From Mycolicibacterium nivoides (GTDB lineage: Bacteria > Actinomycetota > Actinomycetes > Mycobacteriales > Mycobacteriaceae), in contig NZ_CP034072.1 in NCBI RefSeq assembly GCF_003855255.1, positions 5,630,296 to 5,694,295 on the forward strand: 64,000 nt of DNA, read 5' to 3'. Under the pieces are notes generated by a model, which saw only the letters and a program-made list of their open reading frames with translations, made no database searches and was not told where the DNA came from. Made by a program: the position numbers and the translations under genes. How positions within the stretch are numbered: the stretch's first letter is position 1; every line of letters begins with the position of its first letter. This document shows positions 56,950 to 64,000 of the stretch, piece after piece.

Positions 56950-58221
56950 ATGGAGGACGTGACTACCCATCAGTTGCCGTGGCATACCGGTCAAAACCCG
57001 AAGCCGCGTACGTTTACCCAGTCCACGAAGCTGCAGGACGTCCTGTACGAGATCCGTGGACCGGTACACGAGCAGGCCTCACGGCTGGAAGCTGAAGGGC
57101 ACCGCATCCTCAAGCTCAACATCGGCAACCCCGCGCCGTTCGGCTTCGAAGCACCCGACGTGATCATGCGCGACATGATCCAGGCCCTCCCCAATGCGCA
57201 GGGCTACTCCGACTCCAAGGGCATCGCCAGCGCGCGCCGCGCGGTGTTCACCCGGTACGAACTGGTCGAGGGTTTCCCCCGGTTCGACATCGAGGACGTC
57301 TATCTGGGCAACGGCGTCTCCGAGCTCATCACCATGACCCTGCAGGCGCTGCTGGACAACGGCGATCAGGTGCTCATCCCTGCCCCCGACTACCCGCTGT
57401 GGACAGCCTCGACCGCACTGGCCGGCGGCACTCCGGTGCACTACATGTGCGACGAGACCCAGGGCTGGAATCCCGATGTCGCCGACATCGAGTCCAAGAT
57501 CACCGAGCGCACGAAGGCGCTCGTGGTGATCAACCCGAACAACCCCACGGGCGCGGTATACAGCCGCGAAACCCTGGAGCAGATGGTCGAGTTGGCCCGC
57601 AAGCATCAGCTCCTGCTGCTGGCCGACGAGATCTACGACAAGATCCTCTACGACGACGCCAAGCACATCTCGCTGGCGACTTTGGCGCCTGACATGCTGT
57701 GCCTGACTTTTAATGGACTGTCCAAGGCCTACCGGGTGGCCGGCTACCGCTCCGGCTGGCTGGTCATCACCGGCCCCAAGGAGCACGCGAGCAGCTTCAT
57801 CGAGGGCATCAGTCTGCTGTCGAATATGCGGTTGTGCCCGAATGTGCCTGCCCAGCATGCGATTCAGGTCGCGCTGGGTGGCCATCAGAGCATCGACGAT
57901 CTGGTGTTGCCGGGCGGTCGGCTGCTCGAGCAGCGTGACACCGCGTGGACGAAGCTCAATGAGATCCCCGGGGTGTCCTGTGTGAAGCCCTCGGGTGCGC
58001 TGTACGCGTTCCCGCGCCTGGATCCCGAGGTGCACGACATCCACGACGACGAGCAGCTGGTGCTCGACCTGCTGTTGCAGGAGAAGATCCTGTTGACGCA
58101 GGGCACGGGATTCAACTGGCCCACACCGGATCACCTGCGCATCGTCACGCTGCCGTGGTCGCGGGACCTGGCCCAGGCCATCGAGCGGCTGGGCAACTTC
58201 CTGGCCGGCTACCGCCAGTAG
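56950..58221 (+). CDS. aspC: Pyridoxal-phosphate aminotransferase (Rv0337c/AspC type)
   Basis: This is a 423-residue class I/II aminotransferase. The PLP lysine lies in FNGLSKAYRVAGYRSGW, with NPNNPTGAVYS, ADEIYDKILYDD and PDYPLWTASTALAGG also present. The sequence is very close to what is expected for M. tuberculosis Rv0337c over the whole length from TFTQSTKLQDVLYEIRG. Start ATG 56950; GTG 56959 is an alternative. It probably makes alanine or aspartate from pyruvate or oxaloacetate; the exact amino donor and acceptor are unproven here. It directly follows etfD in the same order as in M. tuberculosis (mirror strand). Confidence 0.9.
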   Translation: MEDVTTHQLPWHTGQNPKPRTFTQSTKLQDVLYEIRGPVHEQASRLEAEGHRILKLNIGNPAPFGFEAPDVIMRDMIQALPNAQGYSDSKGIASARRAVFTRYELVEGFPRFDIEDVYLGNGVSELITMTLQALLDNGDQVLIPAPDYPLWTASTALAGGTPVHYMCDETQGWNPDVADIESKITERTKALVVINPNNPTGAVYSRETLEQMVELARKHQLLLLADEIYDKILYDDAKHISLATLAPDMLCLTFNGLSKAYRVAGYRSGWLVITGPKEHASSFIEGISLLSNMRLCPNVPAQHAIQVALGGHQSIDDLVLPGGRLLEQRDTAWTKLNEIPGVSCVKPSGALYAFPRLDPEVHDIHDDEQLVLDLLLQEKILLTQGTGFNWPTPDHLRIVTLPWSRDLAQAIERLGNFLAGYRQ

Positions 58222-58238
58222 AACCCCGCGCCGACAAG

Positions 58239-58280
58239 ACGGTTTCTGACGCAAAACGGCCCAAACCTGTCAGAAACCGT
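58239..58280 (+). terminator. Terminator hairpin downstream of aspC
   Basis: ACGGTTTCTGAC (58239-58250) pairs perfectly with GTCAGAAACCGT (58269-58280) across an 18-nt loop, 18 bp past the aspC stop. Confidence 0.65.
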
Positions 58281-58328
58281 ACCCTCGGCGAATCACTGAG
58301 CCACAGCAGCCCGCTCTACTCTGTCGGG

Positions 58329-59576
58329 GTGGCGCACACGCATTCCCACTCCCATTCGCTGGCCGGCCCGTCTCCGCTGGGTCCGCTGGCCGCCCGCATC
58401 GTCGTCGGCCTGCTGATCGCCATCGGTCTTGCGGTCATCGTCGGCGCCGCCGTGCTGTGGCCCAGCCACCAGAAGGTCGACATCCCGCTGCCGTTCCAGA
58501 ACGCCGCGGGCGGCGCTGTCACCACCGAGGCCGGGCACGTGGTGTCCAGCACCCTGGCCGACTGCGGCAGCCCGTCCGCCGGGGGCGTGTTGACGTCCGC
58601 GCCGAGGCCTGCAGTCCCGGGCGGCGGCACGTGTGTGCAGAACCTGGTGTCCATCGATTCAGGACCGAACAAGGGCGCTAAGACACTGCTGGAGTTCACC
58701 ACTGGGCCCGGGCAGCCGAATCTTGCAGCCGGAGACAATATCCGGGTGAGCCGCCAGGTCGATGAGGCCGGCACGACGAGCTATGCGTTCTTCGACTACG
58801 AGCGCACCTGGCCGTTGATCGCCCTGGCCACGGTGTTCGCCGTGGTGATCGTGGCGGTCGCGCGCTGGCGTGGGCTGCGGGCCATCATCGGCATCGTGGT
58901 GGCGTTCGCGGTGCTGATGATCTTCCTGTTACCCGCGCTGCGCGACGGCGCCCCGGCGGTCCCGGTGTCGCTGGTGGCCTCGGCGGCGATTCTGTACGCG
59001 GTGATCTATCTGGCCCACGGCGTCAGCCTGCGCACCAGCGCGGCCCTGCTGGGCACCCTCACGTCCTTGTTACTGGCTGCCATATTGTCTTGGGCAGCAA
59101 TCGAATTGGCCCATTTGACGGGGTTGTCCGAAGACCAGAACAACGAAGTCGCGGCATACATGGGCAACGTGTCGATCACCGGACTGCTGTTGGCCGGGTT
59201 CATCATCGGCTCGCTCGGTGTGCTCAACGACGTGACCATCACCCAGGCCTCGGCGGTGTTCGAGCTGGCCGAGCACGGCGGGAGCCGACGCTCGGTTTTC
59301 GTCGGCGCTATGCGGGTGGGCAGCGACCACATCGCCAGCACGGTTTACACCCTGGTGCTCGCGTATGCCGGCAGCGCGTTGCCGCTGCTGCTGTTGTTCA
59401 GCGTGGCCAACCGGTCGTTGGCCGACGTGCTGACGGGTGAGAGCGTGGCCATCGAAATCGCCCGGTCCGCGGTGGGCGGTATCGCCCTGGCGCTATCGGT
59501 CCCGTTGACGACGGGGATCGCCGCGGTATTGGCGACGCCCACGACGAGCGTCAGCCGGCGAGGTCCTTCTCGGTGA
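58329..59576 (+). CDS. YibE/F-family membrane protein
   Basis: This is a 415-residue multipass protein. A His-rich N-terminus (AHTHSHSHSL) precedes the first helix, then an extracytoplasmic loop (about 55-170) and about seven further helices. VLNDVTITQASAVFELAE and GAMRVGSDHIASTVYTLVLAYAGSALPLLLLF are YibE/F signatures. The transport or regulatory role is not established; the His-rich start could bind metal. GTG 58329 follows TACTCT by 6 bp, a leaderless start. Its 3' end overlaps the convergent SnoaL gene by 26 bp. Confidence 0.85.
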   Translation: MAHTHSHSHSLAGPSPLGPLAARIVVGLLIAIGLAVIVGAAVLWPSHQKVDIPLPFQNAAGGAVTTEAGHVVSSTLADCGSPSAGGVLTSAPRPAVPGGGTCVQNLVSIDSGPNKGAKTLLEFTTGPGQPNLAAGDNIRVSRQVDEAGTTSYAFFDYERTWPLIALATVFAVVIVAVARWRGLRAIIGIVVAFAVLMIFLLPALRDGAPAVPVSLVASAAILYAVIYLAHGVSLRTSAALLGTLTSLLLAAILSWAAIELAHLTGLSEDQNNEVAAYMGNVSITGLLLAGFIIGSLGVLNDVTITQASAVFELAEHGGSRRSVFVGAMRVGSDHIASTVYTLVLAYAGSALPLLLLFSVANRSLADVLTGESVAIEIARSAVGGIALALSVPLTTGIAAVLATPTTSVSRRGPSR

Positions 59577-59919
59577 GTTCGGTCGCGGCCAGTGCGGCGG
59601 CCAGCGTGTCGTGGCGGAACACCGAGGTGACGTGGTCGTGCACCACCCGGAATGCGGCAGCGCCGGGGTGAGCCGTGCCGTCCGCGGCCCGCACGGTCTG
59701 TTCGACGACGACCACGCCGTCGTGCACGAACATCCGCCCCGGTGTCACGGTGTCGCCGGCGGATGCGGCCCAGTCGCGGAGGGCGGCATGTCCCTGGGCG
59801 GCCCCATTGGCATCGCCCAACTCGATGTCATCGCTGGACAGAGCGATCAGGGTGTCGACGTCGTTGTCGTTCAGCGCGTCATGCCAGGCCAGAACCGTGG
59901 CGATCTCGGATGTGGTCAT
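59551..59919 (-). CDS. SnoaL/NTF2-like protein
   Basis: This is a 122-residue single-domain protein: MTTSEIATVLAWHDALNDNDVDTLIALSSDDIELG, GAAQGHAALRDWAAS and VVEQTVRAADGTAHPGAAAFRVVHDHVTSVFRHD follow the SnoaL-like pattern. ATG 59919 lies 6 bp after a TACGTT -10 box, so it is probably leaderless; an upstream in-frame start at 59937 would remove the promoter. It may be an enzyme, a binding protein or of no enzymatic role; the family is too broad to tell. Confidence 0.75.
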   Translation of the reverse strand: MTTSEIATVLAWHDALNDNDVDTLIALSSDDIELGDANGAAQGHAALRDWAASAGDTVTPGRMFVHDGVVVVEQTVRAADGTAHPGAAAFRVVHDHVTSVFRHDTLAAALAATELTEKDLAG

Positions 59920-59937
59920 GAACGAAACGTACGCCAC

Positions 59938-60690
59938 TCAGAACGGTGTGCGTTCGAGCCAGGCGTCCCACGTCGCGGTGTCGCCGAACACCTCGAGCCC
60001 GAGTTCGGCTGCACTGCGCCGCCGCGTGACGGCCAACAACAGGTCCCGAGCCGGCCCGCGCAGTGCGACGGTGCCCTTGCCGTGACTGTGGGACCACCCG
60101 AGCCCGTCCTCGTCGTGCTCCACCGTCCACTCCCCCGTGGGGCCCAGACTGTCGTCGGTCGCATGCAGGTGGATGCTGGTGTCCAACGGGAGCGGTTCTT
60201 TGTGCCGCTTGTTGGCCATGCCGGTGGAGATCTCCAGCCATTCACTGACGGCGTCGGCGGCCAGGTCGGCCGGCAGCTCGAACGCGGTCCCCACGGCCAG
60301 CGCCGCGTCGGCGTGGTGGACCGCCGCCTCGTGTACGCGCCGCCGGATCCACCAGCCCCCGGGTTTGGGGCCAAGGAACGTCCACACCCGGGTATCGGTG
60401 CCGACCTGATCGACGGCCTTGAGAACCTGGATCGCGCCCGCATTCAGCCACTCGATCGCGGCGTCGGGATCGTCGGGCGGCTTGCCCTCATGGACCTCAC
60501 GCGGGTCCAGAGGCGATACCCGACGCTCGGAGATAATCTGTGCCGCCCAACGGTTTCCGCGCCCGACGTGGCGGAACAGTTGCTTGAGCGTCCACTCCGG
60601 GCACGTCGGCACCGGCGTCTCAGGATCGCTGGAGGCGATCAGCTCCCCGAAGGACCGGGTCTGGTCGAGCAGTGCAGCTCGGAAGTCCAC
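59938..60690 (-). CDS. Maleylpyruvate isomerase family mycothiol-dependent enzyme
   Basis: This is a 250-residue protein. The N-terminus has PVPTCPEWTLKQLFRHVGRGNRWAA, the CPEWTxxxLxxHxG metal-site signature, and RVHEAAVHHADAALAVG supplies further His ligands. A C-terminal domain (GPARDLLLAVTRRRSAAELGLEVFGD) is typical of the family. Members use mycothiol as cofactor in isomerisation or transfer. Start GTG 60690, 6 bp after TAAGTT. It lies directly downstream of the P450 gene, whose stop is 2 bp away. Confidence 0.82.
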   Translation of the reverse strand: MDFRAALLDQTRSFGELIASSDPETPVPTCPEWTLKQLFRHVGRGNRWAAQIISERRVSPLDPREVHEGKPPDDPDAAIEWLNAGAIQVLKAVDQVGTDTRVWTFLGPKPGGWWIRRRVHEAAVHHADAALAVGTAFELPADLAADAVSEWLEISTGMANKRHKEPLPLDTSIHLHATDDSLGPTGEWTVEHDEDGLGWSHSHGKGTVALRGPARDLLLAVTRRRSAAELGLEVFGDTATWDAWLERTPF

Positions 60691-60691
60691 G

Positions 60692-62005
60692 TCACGAACT
60701 TACCGCTGTGCGTGCCTTCCCGAGCGCGATCGGCAGAGTCGACCAGCCACGCAGAATCCGGGTCTCGCGACGACTTCCTTCGCCCGCCGCCCGTGCGTCG
60801 GGGAAGCGGTCGAAGAACGTCTGCAGGCCGACCTGGCCCTCGGCCCGCGCGAGGGCCGCGCCGAGGCAGAAGTGGCGGCCGCCGGAGAATGAGAGGTGTC
60901 GCCCGGCGTTGTCACGTTCGATGTCGAAGCGGTGCGGGTCGGCGAACACCGCGGGGTCTCGATTGGCCCCGGCAAGGTGCACGATGACGAGTTCTCCGGC
61001 TTGCACCGGGGTTCCGGCCACTTCGGTGTCACGGAGGGCCACCCGCGCGCTCATCAGCACCGGGGAGTCCAGCCGCAGGATCTCCTCCACCGTGTTCGGC
61101 CACAGCTCGGGGCGCGCGGCCAGGGTGGTGAGATGTTCGGGATGGTCGAGCAGCATGCGGATGCCGTTGCCCAGTAGGTTGACCGTGGTCTCGAACCCGG
61201 CCGCCAGCACCAGCCCGGCCAGCGCCCGCAACTCGGCCTCGTTGAGCGGTTCACCGGCCGCACCGGCATCGGAGGCCTGGATGATCTGGCTGAGCAGGTC
61301 CTCACCCGGGTTGCGCCGTAGTTGACGCAGGTGGTCGGTCAGCCAGGACTCGAATCCTTTGATGCCGGAGTTCACCTCCTGGTACTGCCGCCAGGTCAGC
61401 CCGATGTCCAGGCTCGGCGCGCCGAGCTCGCCGAATCGCAGGATCTGGGGCCGGTCTGCGTCGGGCACACCCAGGATGTCGCTGATCACCGCGACCGGCA
61501 ATTGGGCGCAGTACCGGTCGACGATGTCGACCACACCGTCGTCGTCCATCGCGTCCAGCAGTTCGTTGGCGGTCTCCTGGACCCGTTCGCGCAGCCGGGC
61601 GACCGCGCGAGTGGTGAACACCGAGGAGACCAGCTTGCGGTAGCGGGTGTGATCGGGAGGTTCCACCGCGAGCAGAGACGGCGGCAGCAGCGGGTGCAAC
61701 GACCCGGTGTCGGTCTTGTCGGCCACCCAGCGCAGCGGCTTGGGCAGGTTGCCGCCGAGCCGCGACACCCGGAAGTCATCGGAGCGCAGCAGCTCGGTGG
61801 CTACGTCGTGGTCGAAGGTCATCAGGAGGGCGCGGCCGCGCACAATCGGTCCGCGACGGCGCATTTCGTCGGCGAAAGGCGCCGGGTCGGCCCGCACCGC
61901 CGGGTCGGCGATGAGCCGAGCCTGCGGATCGCCATGACGCATCCCGAACGCAGAAATGCCTCGAACCACCCCGTGCAGGGCCATCCACCGGATTCGTTCC
62001 CGCAT
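60692..62005 (-). CDS. Cytochrome P450
   Basis: This is a 437-residue P450. The heme-thiolate motif is FSGGRHFCLGAALAR, the I-helix AGFETTVNLLGNG, the K-helix EEILRLDSPV, and HTRYRKLVSSVF is a helix-C motif. It is soluble, as expected for bacterial P450s, and would need a ferredoxin partner, not seen here. Start ATG 62005 with TAGGCT 6 bp upstream. It is possibly co-transcribed with the mycothiol-family gene. The CYP subfamily and substrate cannot be read with confidence. Confidence 0.92.
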   Translation of the reverse strand: MRERIRWMALHGVVRGISAFGMRHGDPQARLIADPAVRADPAPFADEMRRRGPIVRGRALLMTFDHDVATELLRSDDFRVSRLGGNLPKPLRWVADKTDTGSLHPLLPPSLLAVEPPDHTRYRKLVSSVFTTRAVARLRERVQETANELLDAMDDDGVVDIVDRYCAQLPVAVISDILGVPDADRPQILRFGELGAPSLDIGLTWRQYQEVNSGIKGFESWLTDHLRQLRRNPGEDLLSQIIQASDAGAAGEPLNEAELRALAGLVLAAGFETTVNLLGNGIRMLLDHPEHLTTLAARPELWPNTVEEILRLDSPVLMSARVALRDTEVAGTPVQAGELVIVHLAGANRDPAVFADPHRFDIERDNAGRHLSFSGGRHFCLGAALARAEGQVGLQTFFDRFPDARAAGEGSRRETRILRGWSTLPIALGKARTAVSS

Positions 62006-62011
62006 GGCCCG

Positions 62012-62017
62012 AGCCTA
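62012..62017 (-). promoter_or_regulatory. -10 box for leaderless P450 transcript
   Basis: On the minus strand TAGGCT is followed by 6 nt and the ATG at 62005, the same geometry as at 38261 on the other strand. Confidence 0.5.
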
Positions 62018-62043
62018 CGACCGCAGAATTTGTTCTACAAGCG

Positions 62044-63375
62044 TCAAACAGTGGCGACGGGGCGGCCCAACGCGTAGACGCGCCATCCGGCTTCCCGCCA
62101 CCGTTGTGCGTCCAGGCAATTGCGGCCGTCCACAACGACTTTGACGCGCACGGTATCGGCCAGCTCGGCCGGGTCCAGGTCGACGAACTCGGCCCACTCG
62201 GTGAGCACCAGCACCGCGTCGGCGCGGTCGCAGGCTTCGATGACCGAGGTGGAGTAGTTCAGCGTGGGAAACACCCGCTGCGAGTTGTCCATCGCCTTGG
62301 GGTCGTACACGTTGACCGCGGCACCGTTGAGCTGCAGCATGCCGGCGACGTTGAGCGCCGGAGAATCGCGGACATCGTCGGATTCGGGCTTGAAGGCCGC
62401 GCCGAGGACGGCAATGTTGGCGCCCAGCAGGGATCCGCCGCAGGCCCGCGTCGTCAGTTCCACCATGGCGGTACGGCGGCGCATGTTGATGCTGTCGACC
62501 TCACGCAGGAAGGTCAGAGCATGGTTGGCGCCCAGTTCACCGGCGCGGGCCATGAACGCCCGGATGTCCTTGGGCAGGCAGCCGCCGCCGAAGCCCAAGC
62601 CCGCGTTGAGGAATCGGCGCCCGATGCGCGGGTCATAACCCAACGCATCGGCGAGCAGCGTGACATCCGCGCCCGTTGCTTCACATACTTCGGAAATCGC
62701 GTTGATGAATGAGATCTTGGTGGCCAGGAAGGCGTTCGCCGACACCTTGACCAGCTCGGCGGTCTGAAGGTCAGTGACCAGGAACGGCACACCCTCGGCA
62801 ATCAGCGGGGCGTACAGCTCACGGATCTCGAATTCGGAGCGGACTGAATCCTGCTGCACACCAACCACAATGCGATCCGGGTGCAGCGTGTCGTGCACGG
62901 CGTACCCCTCGCGGAGGAACTCCGGATTCCAGGCCACCTCGACGTCCACGCCCGCAGGTGCCAGCCCTCGGGCCCGCTCGGCCAGGTCGGCCGCGGTCCC
63001 GACCGGGACTGTGGACTTGCCGACGATCACCGCGGACCGGCGCAGGCGTGGCACCAGGGTGTCGATGACGGCGTGCACATGACGCAGATCGGCGCTGTAC
63101 TCGCCCTTCTTCTGCGGGGTGCCGACGCCGAGGAAGTGCACGTCGGCGAAATCGGCGGCCTCGTCATAGTCAGTGGTGAACCGCAGGCGCCCGGCAGACA
63201 GGTTGTCGTTCAGCACCTTGCGCAGGCCGGGCTCGTAGAACGGGATGTCACCGGCGGCGAGTTTGGCCACCTTGCCCGGGTCGATGTCGACCCCGATCAC
63301 CTCGTGGCCGAGTTCGGCCATACCCGCCGCATGTGTCGCGCCCAGATAGCCGGTACCGAAAACGGTGCATCGCAT
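62044..63375 (-). CDS. udgA: UDP-glucose 6-dehydrogenase
   Basis: This is a 443-residue NAD-dependent dehydrogenase that makes UDP-glucuronate. The N-terminal NAD motif is FGTGYLGATHAAGMAELG, the catalytic Cys (about residue 265) lies in FGGGCLPKDIRAFM, GVGTPQKKGE and AWNPEFLREGYAV are family hallmarks, and the C-terminal UDP-binding domain holds GAAFKPESDDVRDSPAL. It resembles M. tuberculosis UdgA (Rv0322). It would feed glycan or glycolipid synthesis. It starts 99 bp from the partial Pro/Gly-rich gene and ends 38 bp before the P450 start on the same strand. Confidence 0.92.
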   Translation of the reverse strand: MRCTVFGTGYLGATHAAGMAELGHEVIGVDIDPGKVAKLAAGDIPFYEPGLRKVLNDNLSAGRLRFTTDYDEAADFADVHFLGVGTPQKKGEYSADLRHVHAVIDTLVPRLRRSAVIVGKSTVPVGTAADLAERARGLAPAGVDVEVAWNPEFLREGYAVHDTLHPDRIVVGVQQDSVRSEFEIRELYAPLIAEGVPFLVTDLQTAELVKVSANAFLATKISFINAISEVCEATGADVTLLADALGYDPRIGRRFLNAGLGFGGGCLPKDIRAFMARAGELGANHALTFLREVDSINMRRRTAMVELTTRACGGSLLGANIAVLGAAFKPESDDVRDSPALNVAGMLQLNGAAVNVYDPKAMDNSQRVFPTLNYSTSVIEACDRADAVLVLTEWAEFVDLDPAELADTVRVKVVVDGRNCLDAQRWREAGWRVYALGRPVATV

Positions 63376-63474
63376 ACTGCCTGGATAGGCGGCCAGTATG
63401 AGCTAGCTGCTACGTGACACTGAGCGGCAGGCCAACGTCAGGTAACGGTTGGAGGCGGCGCGCTAAATCCGCGG

Positions 63475-64000
63475 TCAGTGCCCGCCGAATGACGGGAAGG
63501 GCCACAGCGGGCCATTGCCACCGCCCGAGCCGCGCGAACCACCGGAGCCGGATCCACCGGGATTCCAACCTCCGGACCCCGAGCCACCCGGGTTCCAGTC
63601 ACCCGAGCCACCGGAGCGTCCCGGATTCCAGTCACCTGAGCCGCCGGAGCGACCGGGATTCCAGTCACCCGAGCCCCGGCCCGGATTCCAGCCCGAGCTC
63701 GGACCTGAACCCGATCCCGGTTCCCAGTCATCCGAGCCTGAGCCGGGCCACTGCGGGGTTTGGGGCTCATGCCGCGACGGCGGATCCCACGGCTGACGCT
63801 GCGGCGGGTCCCAGGGCGGACGGAAGATGTTCGGCAGCCGCGGCGCAGGCGGCAACACAACCAGCGGCGGGATGTAGGGCGCCGGCGGGTTGTAGACCGG
63901 TGCCGGCGGCGGCGCCACCGGGATCGGGGCGGGCGGCGGAGCCTCGGGTGCCGGAGCAGGTGCCTCAGGCGCAGGCGGCGGGGCCGCGGCGGGCTGCTCG
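63475..64000 (-). CDS. Pro/Gly/Trp-rich protein, C-terminal part (5' end beyond window)
   Basis: The frame is open from the right edge (starting E-Q-P-A-A-A-P-P-P-A-P) to the stop at 63475, so at least 174 codons belong to a longer gene. First comes a Pro/Ala/Glu-rich stretch, then NPPAPYIPPLVVLPPAPRLP, then four to five copies of GSGDWNPGRSG-like repeats, ending in a Gly/Ser-rich tail and WPFPSFGGH. A GTG at 63918 exists in frame but sits inside the Pro-rich stretch. Probably a secreted or membrane-anchored low-complexity protein; the N-terminus needed to tell is outside the window. Confidence 0.65.
   Translation of the reverse strand, partial: EQPAAAPPPAPEAPAPAPEAPPPAPIPVAPPPAPVYNPPAPYIPPLVVLPPAPRLPNIFRPPWDPPQRQPWDPPSRHEPQTPQWPGSGSDDWEPGSGSGPSSGWNPGRGSGDWNPGRSGGSGDWNPGRSGGSGDWNPGGSGSGGWNPGGSGSGGSRGSGGGNGPLWPFPSFGGH

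Noticed and set aside
59551..59576. Overlap of the YibE/F and SnoaL genes as a frameshift
   Set aside because: Both C-termini are normal for their families; a 26-bp convergent overlap is common in compact genomes.

Overview
The window is high-GC actinobacterial chromosome and almost certainly comes from a fast-growing Mycobacterium (Mycolicibacterium). The key evidence is a block colinear with the Mycobacterium tuberculosis Rv0337c-Rv0343 neighbourhood: an aspC-type aminotransferase, the iron-sulfur oxidoreductase EtfD (Rv0338c), the LuxR-type regulator of the ini genes (Rv0339c), an Rv0340-like protein, and iniB-iniA-iniC. A udgA-type UDP-glucose dehydrogenase lies beyond it. Many genes start directly downstream of a TAnnnT -10 box with no ribosome binding site, which is the leaderless style typical of mycobacteria. 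I see no rRNA, tRNA, insertion sequence, prophage or CRISPR array.

Layout. (1) 1-3.0 kb: a PucR-type regulator (cut by the window edge) divergent from a small catabolic operon: a possible 27-codon leader ORF, an extended SDR epimerase, a classical SDR and a creatininase-family amidohydrolase. (2) 3.1-12.7 kb, minus strand: one compact operon, gcvP-gcvT-gcvH-glyA-sdaA-lipA-lpd, behind a tandem glycine riboswitch. It holds the glycine cleavage enzymes, their lipoate and E3 supply, and the route glycine -> serine -> pyruvate. (3) 12.8-19.0 kb: a ureohydrolase, a LacI-type repressor facing a perfect operator-like palindrome, an arylsulfotransferase-family protein, and a complete sulfonate/nitrate-type ABC importer (permease, ATPase, binding protein). 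(4) 19.1-26.9 kb: a lipid-metabolism group: HSL-type esterase, two SDRs, a PucR/CdaR-type regulator, a wax ester/diacylglycerol acyltransferase, an acyl-CoA ligase and an NTF2-like protein. (5) 27-29.8 kb: a membrane protein, an MBL-fold protein, a lipoprotein and a mycothiol-type DinB-like protein. (6) 29.9-38.2 kb: one gene of about 2,786 codons fusing a SARP-like DNA-binding/BTAD module, a class III nucleotide cyclase, a STAND ATPase, a helical region and about eleven SnoaL/NTF2-like modules in tandem. (7) 38.3-41.2 kb: an F420-type oxidoreductase, two Thr-rich membrane proteins and an AbiEi/DUF559-like protein. (8) 41.3-53.1 kb: the ini locus. iniB-iniA-iniC and a membrane-anchored Hsp70-like protein read leftward; a second Hsp70-like paralogue and the LuxR-type regulator read rightward. 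Both leftward promoter regions carry TAGGGG repeats. (9) 53.2-64 kb: etfD behind two tandem 18-bp palindromes, a small exported protein, aspC, a YibE/F membrane protein, a SnoaL protein, a mycothiol-type enzyme, a cytochrome P450, udgA, and a Pro/Gly-rich protein cut by the right edge.

How the parts work together. Operon 2 senses glycine and burns it for one-carbon units and pyruvate. Region 8 is a cell-envelope stress unit: dynamin-like GTPases IniA and IniC, a low-complexity protein IniB, and two degenerate actin-fold ATPases that share the anchor design of two small Thr-rich proteins in region 7. The strongest candidates for something undescribed are the giant multi-domain regulator with its SnoaL array and the two membrane-anchored Hsp70-like proteins built around iniBAC.
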